Origin: Branchiostoma floridae
Lineage: Eukaryota > Chordata > Leptocardii > Amphioxiformes > Branchiostomatidae
DNA length: 64,000 nucleotides
Assembly: GCF_000003815.2 (NCBI RefSeq)
Contig: NC_049982.1
Coordinates: 13,671,822-13,735,821, forward strand
Reading direction: 5' to 3'
The position numbers were made by a program, and so were the translations under genes. Below are positions 30,301 to 37,080 of the stretch, piece by piece. Under the pieces are notes generated by a model. That model was not told the origin of the DNA. It searched no databases and worked only from the letters and a program-made list of their open reading frames with translations. Positions within the stretch are counted from its first letter, which is position 1. Each line of letters starts with the position of its first letter.

Positions 30301-32055
30301 ATTTTAATTATAGAAAAAGTGTTAAACATGAAGTGTTGACTATTGCATGTGACAAGTATGAACCAATAAATATAACACCTTCTCTGAGAAGGACAATACT
30401 TAATTGTGAATTTTACCTTTTAAATTCACAACACTGAAAGCTACTTCTGGACTATTTGTAACCAAACATCATGTGCATGTCCTTCTGCAAGGGACTCTAG
30501 TTTAGTTCCACTTGGATCTAAATGTAAGGGGACTGTTGAACAAGACTCTCTCTAGACCAGATTAGAACTTGTGCCTTCTGGAGACATACCAGGATCCACT
30601 CTCACCTGTGCAAACCACCTGGTGGCACTAATGATTAACTGGCCTTGATATTTGCTCAGCTTTACCTACTCAGTCTATAAAAGCTCTATGAGTTTTCTAA
30701 CTTTTGTATGTGACTCCAGTCAATGAACTTGTCTGTTACATGATACAATCTCCAAACAATTTCCCACAACTTGAGGAGACTCTTAACGTAATTAGGATCT
30801 AAGCTGCGAGCTACTGAGGAAGACCACTGCTTGTCAGATAGCATCTGTTAAATTGCAGACTTTGTTCAAACTTGGAGGCATAGAGATGATCACAGCATCC
30901 AAAGCTTATTTCCATTGCAAGAGACTATAAGTATAACAATTTGATCAGCCAAGGTAATTTCCCTATAACGATCCTTCTGAAACACTGATCTTTGGTCTTC
31001 TTATACAGATTCTATAAATCTACGTTGGTAGTAGGTACATGCTGCATATGCAAACAAACCTTAATAACATTAATATATGGCAACTGTCACTTTATTCTAT
31101 GCAAAACTGTGCTACATTAACTTATGCATGGTCCATGACATGGACAGGATGTCCCTGTCCTTGATCCAGACTGTATGTTGATGAGGTGCATAAAAATAAA
31201 CTTCACATGATACAACACTAACAACAGCCATCAAAATGATTATGGATCAAAGTTGAAAGTACATAGCAAGACAAATAATGAACTTGTGACATCGATGCAA
31301 TACACATGACATATGTTTTTTGCAACCATGTGTCAAATTATCAATTAGCAAAACAGACCACTTCTTGTTGTATTGTATTTGTATACTAATAGTAATACAA
31401 TACGCAACTGCGGGTACTATGGTAGCAACAAAATTTATTACAAAATTTTTCAAAGTTTGGTCTAGCACAAAGACCAGTGTGTCACAATGAGAAAATGTTA
31501 CTTTTAAGTTTGACAATTAAGTTTTCACACCTCGCTCTTACAGATACTGTTGACAGTTGTCGAATGCGAAACGAGTTTACCAGAAACAAGGTTTGAAGAA
31601 CGTTACATGACATAACACAAAAGATGGGGGAGGGGGACGTTGGCTTGTCCAGTTGTCAACTATACTGTGGCGTTATTTCCCAGCATAACAAATGAGCTGA
31701 CGACAAAAAATACACATGTGTTAACATACGATTGATTTGACAGACGGGTACATGGTCACAGTAATGTTATAACGGATATGTGTAGCTAGGAAGTACCTGG
31801 GTCCACTGACAGGTAGTGATGGGGAGGGGCCTCACCTTCAGTAACGTCCTCTTCCACAGTCCCTTTCACCTGGGAGAAGCACCACTGTATGTCACCACCA
31901 CCTGAGGAATAAACACGATATTACATTAGATATTCTTGTATTCAATGTAGCATGTTGCAAACACGTACCTGAAAATGTGATCACCGCGGTTTGTCCAGGT
32001 TGTTGGCTCACTGTCAAATACGGTATTGTTTTTGTACTAGACACCTACCAGCCAT
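348..32055 (-). CDS. PPP2R2: PP2A regulatory subunit B55 (PPP2R2), 5' and central exons, 3' end outside window
   Basis: B55 is a seven-bladed WD40 propeller that brings substrates to the PP2A scaffold/catalytic core (mitotic exit, tau and kinase dephosphorylation; cytosol and nucleus). Coding exons in transcript order: 32049-32055, 31836-31901, 9022-9122, 5667-5832, 1760-1872, 1311-1488, 759 into the N gap at 830, and 348-472. All joins keep phase. Family hallmarks seen include [94 protein letters not shown] and [19 protein letters not shown]. About 300 of roughly 447 residues are encoded here; about 140 C-terminal residues lie left of base 348. The start ATG-GCT-G sits in a 7-base coding exon ending in phase 1, as in human PPP2R2A. 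The exon crossing 831-1037 is partly N. The A/B/C/D paralogue cannot be assigned, as expected for a pre-duplication chordate. Confidence 0.96.
831..1037. other. Assembly gap (207 N) inside a PPP2R2 coding exon
   Basis: The run of N removes the 5' part of the exon whose 3' part (759-830) encodes the [14 protein letters not shown] region. By family comparison about 30 residues between RSF and YSSSKG, including the expected ITAAEFHP segment, are missing. This is missing sequence, not a broken gene. Confidence 0.95.
2830..2885 (+). mobile_element. Terminus of a DNA transposon/MITE, body lost in gap
   Basis: The sequence starts ACTGTAAATGCAGAAATG and continues with GTTCGCGG motifs. That layout is typical of an invertebrate inverted-repeat element end (family knowledge, not a search). 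The matching end was not found because the N run begins at 2886. Confidence 0.4.
2886..3171. other. Assembly gap (286 N) in a PPP2R2 intron
   Basis: The gap begins at the end of a transposon-like terminus (2830-2885), so the gap probably covers the repeat body. Confidence 0.95.
3761..3842 (+). repeat. Tandem duplication, 45 bp period
   Basis: Two nearly identical copies (3761-3805, 3806-3842) share AAGACCCTGCTGGTAACTCA and differ at very few bases, so the duplication looks recent. Confidence 0.85.
3876..3972 (+). repeat. Tandem duplication, 47 bp period, with an inner palindrome
   Basis: Two copies (about 3876-3922 and 3923-3972) each contain the self-complementary core AAGACTTTAAGGTCTT. 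They differ at about one base. Confidence 0.85.
4265..4990 (-). repeat. Old dispersed repeat with internal subrepeats
   Basis: The motifs CTAGGGGG(C/T)CC, CTGCAGTACC and CTCGAGTTAT recur several times at irregular spacing with much divergence. The same vocabulary in the opposite orientation (GGGCCCCCCTAGCGG, GGTACTGCAGCG, ATAACTCAAGAACGG) occurs at 58151-59222, so both are probably one family. Confidence 0.6.
6801..6898. repeat. Fold-back: 46 bp arms, 6 base loop
   Basis: Left arm 6801-6846 and right arm 6853-6898 are inverse complements with two mismatches. They include GATGAAGGGATTTTCCTC and an (ATTT)n run. It lies in the PPP2R2 intron 5833-9021, where nothing else of note was seen. It could be a tiny MITE or could fold as a long RNA hairpin in either strand's transcript. 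Confidence 0.9.
16562..17903. mobile_element. DNA transposon/MITE with TIRs and TA target duplication
   Basis: The left end (TA then CTGTAAGTCTCTTTA) is inverted at the right end (TAAAGAGACTTACAG then TA). Subterminal CGCGGAT/ATTCGCGG motifs occur at both sides. Length is about 1.34 kb. The longest ORF inside (17005-17358, minus, 117 codons) has no transposase motif I recognise, so it looks non-autonomous. Confidence 0.75.
17976..18661. repeat. 18 bp minisatellite, about 37 copies
   Basis: The unit is GGTCAGCACCAAGGACAG with variants (CACCAGGGACAG, GATCAGCACC, AGCAGTAGGAACAG). Because the unit is a multiple of 3 without stops, several frames stay open. The minus strand reads (G-A-D-P-V-L)n inside a 263 codon ORF (17946-18737), and a second minus frame and one plus frame are also long. 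Irregular units around 18470-18500 shift the frame. It begins about 75 bp past a TIR element. Repeat-generated ORFs are the simplest explanation. Confidence 0.92.
22257..22345. repeat. CAGGTACAGGTAC array with inverted half
   Basis: Repeated (T)CAGGTACAGGTAC is followed by GGTCCAAGTCCGGACCTGAACCTG, so the array contains direct repeats and an inverted segment. Similar TGCAGGTA motifs occur at 2455-2775. Confidence 0.6.
22798..22897. other. Assembly gap (exactly 100 N) in the large PPP2R2 intron
   Basis: A run of exactly 100 N is usually a placeholder for unknown length. Coordinates across it are therefore not physical distances. Confidence 0.9.
28256..28270. repeat. Poly-G tract
   Basis: Twelve or more G interrupted once by A, in the PPP2R2 intron. 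Such runs are prone to assembly error. Confidence 0.8.
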
Positions 32056-32290
32056 AATTGTCCTCTACCAAGAATCTTTGACTCCTTGAGATATTCTGTA
32101 GGTGCAGTGTTTGCTCCTAGGGCGACACTGGGCAGAGGATGTGAGCCGATTGTGGCGGGATCCCTCCCAACAAGAAACCCCCGGGCCACAGAGATTTCAA
32201 AATGGCGCACTTCTTGAACACTGCTCGGTGATGACGTCAACAGCACAGCATGTTGGGTAATTCTAACTTTCACTTGCACAGTGGCGGCTG
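32049..32290 (-). promoter_or_regulatory. PPP2R2: PPP2R2 first exon, 5' leader and proximal promoter
   Basis: Read on the minus strand, ATGGCTG is followed directly by a GTAGGT donor at 32048-32043. This gives Met-Ala plus one base, which joins in phase to the GGT-GGT-GAC exon at 31901. The open stretch upstream (to 32279) is in another frame from the start codon and is best read as leader. A palindromic CRE (TGACGTCA) lies at 32232-32239. A five-codon upstream ORF (ATG at 32251, stop at 32237) overlaps it. The transcription start is unknown, so it is unclear whether CRE and uORF are promoter or leader. Confidence 0.7.
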
Positions 32291-32625
32291 CGCCACGAAA
32301 TCCGAAATTCAGAGGAGAATGCTACAGAATAGTCCTCTCTTTGTTGGCCCAGTTTAGTTTCTTTGCTTCACTCCCTTTCTTCCTGTGTATATTTTCTGAT
32401 TTCCCAATACACTCAGCATTTAAACTTTACTGCATTTGGTCCCCAGGCAGTAGACATAGCGATACATCATAACCAAGGAGCTTTAGAAGCTCCTTGATCA
32501 TAACGTAGGCTACCATAGTCCCCGACCCTCCTGATGAGGATGGGACTAGGTGAGGTGAGGTGATCATAACGTAACATGATCCTCCTAGTTGCTCTTTTGC
32601 TGATATAGTCGTCCTACTACACGGT

Positions 32626-32665
32626 GGTTAAAGTTTAAAGTTAAAGTTTAAGGTTAAAGTTTCCG
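32626..32665. repeat. Short AAAGTTTAA/GTTAAAG repeat
   Basis: About five tandem, slightly varied copies of an AAAGTT(T/A)A motif just upstream of PPP2R2. No function is visible. Confidence 0.7.
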
Positions 32666-33648
32666 GCTCATAGTCCCAATGTTCAAGTTTTTCGCGTTTC
32701 TTACGTATACGCACCCGTACGACTGATCACGACTCCTTCGAGCAGGACAGCAGTGAATCGCAACTCAATGAAAGTAGATATGTCGTCATGCATATATTCA
32801 TTATTGCCTGAAATCTACATGAAACGTCACTTCTTAAAAATCAAGGAGGTTTAACCAAGGACAAGAAATTGACTGAGGGAGTAACCAATTTGAATCGGTC
32901 AAAGACTCAAACCAAGGAGCTTTTATGATCTCAATTGATCACGTCACAGATCATTGCTCACAGAATGTACCGAAACATTATTCCAACGAAGTAAGAATAA
33001 GTTCATTGTCCTGTATGTTCATAGCGCTGTTGTCTATCAATTAAAATCCCGAGTTGTTCCCTGATAATCATTTTTCTATCATTATTTTTTCGTGATTTTC
33101 CTGATCGCTAGTAGCGTGCGCGGTTTCAGCCGCGCACTTCTTACCATTTCCTGCGTCTGCAATTGCCCATTCGGATAAGACGCCTCTCACTCTCCGTCCC
33201 ACGTCTTCGCCCATTCTATTACACATTTCGTACGTAGCGGCCAACATCGCACATCATACACAGGATAATCAGATCACTTCAACTTGAAATTTTTCCATTT
33301 CATATTTGTTACATCATTACTTGTCATCTGTTCCAGAACGGCTGCCCTTAAATCACCCCAGTTTAAGTTAAATCTCTATTGAGGAACGTAAACGTTCCCG
33401 TCACTTGGAGTCGCTGAATACGGATAGAACGGGTTGTTAATGTTATGTGAACTTATTTTTCACTTGGCCATCGCTGTCGGTCGGGCATGCTGAGCTGAGG
33501 TACACGATACAATTGAGCACTTGACTGGGAAACTCGGGTGGCTGCTCGATAGCCTCTTTCGCAGACTTCGAGTGTGGCTGGCCGGGCTTTTATTTGGGCT
33601 TGTTCGGCAGTTTCAAAGTTGGCTTTGGTGCTCTAATGCAGGGAAATG

Positions 33649-33712
33649 TAGTTTGCCGAGGAAGTGAGTTTGCCGAGGAAGTGAGTTTGCCGTGGAAGGG
33701 AGTTTCGGGGCG
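33649..33712. repeat. 17 bp tandem repeat, about 3.5 copies
   Basis: AGTTTGCCGAGGAAGTG is repeated three times with small changes in a CpG-richer stretch. Confidence 0.8.
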
Positions 33713-34221
33713 CACAATTTGTACCTGCATGACGTCATGATATATTGTATCCAATCATGCCTAGTTGTTCTTAATCATATGACCTACTACTAGTCTAGTT
33801 AACATAGTTACTAAACAGTACGTCAGTGGTTACGTAGGCACACCCGGTTTATTTGGGGTTTCAATAGGAGGCGGCACACCCTCAACCCCTCAAGTCTAAC
33901 GACCATCTCTTCCAAGGAATTATCCTGAAGCAAAATAACTGTATATGAGGTGAGAGGATATTCCTTCAGCTACAAGACCAACTGAGTTCCGATCCTTCGA
34001 CTTCTCTAATTTTGATAAGTTAGAGGGACAAAATATTAAACATCAAAAACAATGCACAAAATCGGGCATTTTGGCATTGGAGACATGAAGATGATTTTCC
34101 GGCAGACACAACTGATACTGTTAGAAAGAGGGAAACCTAGCGAGTAACGTTACTCCAAAATTCTAGTACTACAGATCTTTTAATGATTTAATCATCCACG
34201 ACGCGCGGCATTGCAACTTGG

Positions 34222-34634
34222 CTTACTCTCCAAGCAGAGGTTGAGTCGCGTAGATATAGTAGTGTTGGAAGGAGGACCAAAGACGGAGACACACAGACAC
34301 ACGTCACACTTGTACGACGATCAAGACAAGACTGACTTTATTTTGAATCACATTACTGGTCGCGTTCTGGCGGTTCTAGAACACCCTTCTCCGAACGGGG
34401 CCACCGCCCGTTCGAGCACGTCGAGTTGTTGTTGTTTACTCCGAAGAAGGGCCGCCAGAACGCGACAGTTACAATAAACAAATTCAAATACAATTACATA
34501 ATATACGATACAATACAATACATAACAGTAGTACTACTAGTAGTCGGTAAAATATAAAATAAATTTTTCCCAGGCCCTGTGTAATTTTTCCGACTTCTAC
34601 ATCTACGCGACTCAACCTCTGCTTGGAGAGTACT
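34222..34634. mobile_element. Small TIR element (about 0.4 kb) with nested inverted repeat
   Basis: A 32 bp TIR (34224-34255 against 34601-34632) begins TACTCTCCAAGCAGAGG. The outer TA on both sides fits a TA target duplication. Inside, GTCGCGTTCTGGCGG (about 34358) is inverted at about 34452-34466, giving a second nested hairpin. No transposase is encoded; the 88 codon ORF at 34211 merely crosses the element. Confidence 0.8.
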
Positions 34635-35130
34635 GGCTTTCGCAGCGCCTCAGAGGTCAATCTAGCCTGTTTACAGCGCGCACGAAGTTTCAGAAATGGG
34701 AGTCGGGCCAAAAACACAATTTGCACCAAAAACCGAAAACACACCATTTCCCATGCGCTTTTCAGCCATGTTAGCGTTTAATCAGTTTGCAGTAAATAAA
34801 GAGAAATGTAAACTCAAACACAGACCCTCAGAAGTATTTCGTCCCTTTTTTTTGTCGCGCACCTCGCCCTTGTCGCGGGAGAACTGAGGTGTGCTCCGTT
34901 GCGGACTTTTACAAATTTGAAGGGGGGATCAGTCATACTGCTCAGAAAAAAAATCTGTACAGTAACGCTAGAAGGCAGATAAGAATAAAGCAGATAATCA
35001 TAATATGATAAATAACATATATTTATATAAATAGAAAAACAAAATAGCACCATGAGTTGAGAAATTTATACACAAACGTTTGATCACACCCATGTTGACC
35101 CACCAGCTGATCACCACATCGTCCGTTCTT

Positions 35131-35233
35131 TTGACGTCATTCGGAAATTTCCCGCCAAAAGAAAAGTTGCGGGATTGATTGCGATGGCTGTTCGAGGCAG
35201 TGCAAGGAGGTTAAAGAAAGAGCTCCTTGGGCA
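35131..35233 (+). promoter_or_regulatory. Promoter-like block (CRE + E2F site) and candidate first exon
   Basis: A palindromic CRE (TGACGTCA, 35132-35139) is followed by an E2F-type site (TTTCCCGCCAAA, 35148-35159) and, 24 bases on, an ATG (35184) opening MAVRGSARRLKKELLG. The ORF stops within 32 codons, so a real protein would need splicing. Using the GT at 35234 the exon ends in phase 2, which fits the Death-domain gene's exon at 37081. That donor (GTGTAA) is weak, however, and the next GT (GTAAAT, 35236) gives the wrong phase. Possible first exon of the Death-domain gene, not proven. Confidence 0.35.
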
Positions 35234-36023
35234 GTGTAAATTCTCTTTTTTCGCAAGATTTTGTCGAGCCAATCATTTATGAGGTAATTACCTCCTTGGT
35301 CGAGCAGAGCCAATGAAGAACGTAAAATGGAAAACCACGGAGGAACAAGGAGGTGAGATTACTAGTAGAGGTCTAAGTCATTTCCACCTGAGCAAAGTGA
35401 GAAAAGCCATGTACACTTTAATAAGTGTACAAACATCGGTGTCACGACAGGTTTTGAACCCAGGAATACAGGGTTCTGGTCAAACAAGTTGCCATTAATG
35501 CCATGTGACCCCAACCTTTTTGGTCACTATTGAACTTTGTATGGGGCTAAAACTTATAAGTTACCCCTTGAGAATAGTTTATTTTCAATACTTTTATTCA
35601 ACCGCTAGTCCTTAAAAGCACACAATGCAGCATTAGAGCATCAAATTGAAAATACTCTGGAGAAGACAATCGGTAGGGTATTGACATTTACTTCACCATA
35701 CTGCTAGCACATTTGTATATTATTTCACACTTTGGAAAGAATGCACAAACATGCCGCAAATGGCTCCCTTTATTTATTGTACCCCACAATAAATTGGCAC
35801 AGGAGCGAGCCACTAAGGATTTCCCATCAGTAATTTTTGGTGATTTCTGAATGTGTGAAGTCACTGAGCACATTGAATCTGATTCGCTTGTTCGCAAATG
35901 GAAACCTGATTTGATCAAGTGATGTTATTGGGTTTTTTGTTATTGGGTGGGCCGACTACTCACTCTTTGCAGCCAGGGGCTGAATTGCAAGGAGCTTACA
36001 ATAGGCGGGGCTAAATCCCAAGG

Positions 36024-36134
36024 GTCTGGAGCGAGCTGCCATTCGGCGCCACTCAGGTGACCTCAATGCGACTGTCGCAAGTGTCTGGAGCGAGCTGCCA
36101 TTCGGCGCCACTCAGGTGACCTCAATACGACAGT
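36024..36134. repeat. Tandem duplication, 59 bp period, beside the SINE
   Basis: Two almost identical copies of a unit starting GTCTGGAGCGAGCTGCCATT abut the 3' side of the SINE at 36130-36425. It may be a tail repeat of that SINE copy. Confidence 0.85.
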
Positions 36135-36425
36135 AATTGCCCCAGGTGCGGCCAAGGTACTGTAGGTTTTGAACCGCTCACACCGCACCATCGCACATGT
36201 GGCGGGTTCTTTAACGAGCCCGGGGTATGGCTCTCCCCAGACACGGGACCTCCATTTAACGTCCTATCCGAGGGACGACTCATTTTCACTTGAGTAAAGT
36301 GAGGAAAGTCGTGTAAAGTGCCTTTCCCAAGGGCACAAGATCGGCAGCACGGCAGGCGGATTCGATCCCGCAACCTCTCGGTCACGAGGCGAACACAATA
36401 CCACTGTGCCACGCGGTCTTCACAG
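36130..36425 (-). mobile_element. tRNA-derived SINE, nearly full length
   Basis: On the minus strand the head reads CGCGTGGCACAGTGGTATTG (A-box like TGGCACAGTGG). About 40 bases later comes GGGATCGAATCC (B-box like), the layout of a tRNA-derived pol III promoter. The body contains GGACGTTAAATGGAGGTCCC, which I believe matches the conserved central domain of a SINE superfamily found across invertebrates and lancelets (inference from memory). A degenerate related fragment lies at about 35375-35500 with TTTTGAACCC and GTGAGAAAAGCC motifs. Confidence 0.7.
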
Positions 36426-36785
36426 AGTCTGATGATATCTCTTGAAGTGGGAATCATCAGTCATGTTTGCATTATACGTCACATCTTTGCTCCATGAAGG
36501 TCCCTATGCAATAGGATAGTGTTATTTAAATTTACTGTGTGTAAAAATGACTTGAAAATGAATTTGAAAAAAAAATTAGTTTCAATGCCTTATTGCCGCC
36601 CTAATATTGCATTGGGTGCCTTAAATTCATTTATTGTGATTTGAAGCTTTTTTTTAGTGGCTAACTACATCGCTGATGATGACAACAAAATAAATTTTGA
36701 ATAACTTCAGTGAACAGTTTTGTGCTCATATTTTACTGCATGGAGGAAAGTTGGCAGCTAGAATAAGATTTTTCAATTACTTACA

Positions 36786-36963
36786 GAAGGAAATTTAAAC
36801 AAAATGCCAGATGAGAAGTACTATTACTTGTTGTTGCCGAATCACGGTGTTGAAGTGTCCAGACATCACTGGATAACTCAGACAAAGCCATGGAGGGTCT
36901 CAATTTTACATTACAGGAAGATCAGTGGCTCAGTTTACGTTGAATTAAACATTACATTTTTAG
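36786..36963 (+). other. Exon-like segment upstream of the Death-domain gene
   Basis: Between a TTACAG acceptor (to 36785) and a GTAAATG donor (36964) lies an ATG (36804) with 53 open codons, starting MPDEKYYYLLLPNHGVEV. Joined to the acceptor at 37080 the frame is wrong, with a stop at about 37151. Joined to the AG at 37087-37088 it stays open (phase 1 plus AA). It could be a 5' exon using that second acceptor, a leader exon with a uORF, or spurious. The peptide resembles nothing I recognise. Confidence 0.35.
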
Positions 36964-37080
36964 GTAAATGTATTTTCATTCCCTTGGTACTCACTAGTAG
37001 TGGAAGATCTTGTCAAAATGTTTAGATGGAGAACTTTAAGGAAATGTACATGTTGCTCTATTTTTATCTTTATTTTTCAG

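Larger units (their letters stand above)
9123..31835 (-). other. 22.7 kb PPP2R2 intron, no supported gene inside
   Basis: This intron separates the [11 protein letters not shown] exon from the ISTVEFN exon. It holds a TIR element (16562-17903), an 18 bp minisatellite (17976-18661), a CAGGTAC-motif array (22257-22345), paired CTATCAAAGTACGCACC motifs near 21245, homopolymer and AT-rich tracts, and one 100 N gap. ORFs are short, lack matching splice sites and resemble no family I know. Lineage-specific exons or enhancers cannot be excluded by eye. Confidence 0.75.
32056..37080. other. Intergenic region between PPP2R2 and the Death-domain gene
   Basis: Divergent spacer of 5 kb. It holds the PPP2R2 promoter, several AACCAAGGAG-type motifs (32475, 32855, 32913, inverted near 35210 and 35292), a CpG-richer stretch (33100-33700) with a short 17 bp tandem repeat (33649-33712), a TIR element (34222-34634), a CRE+E2F promoter-like block (35131-35190) and a SINE (36130-36425). 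No complete gene is seen in it. Confidence 0.65.

Noticed and set aside
32037-32279. 80 codon minus ORF over the PPP2R2 start
   Set aside because: It begins with a non-ATG codon and is out of frame with the B55 start. Best read as 5' leader.
36340-36425. tRNA gene on the minus strand
   Set aside because: A and B boxes are present, but acceptor-stem pairing is not evident and SINE body sequence follows, so it is a SINE head.
36122-36457. 111 codon minus ORF
   Set aside because: Lies within the SINE; not a gene.
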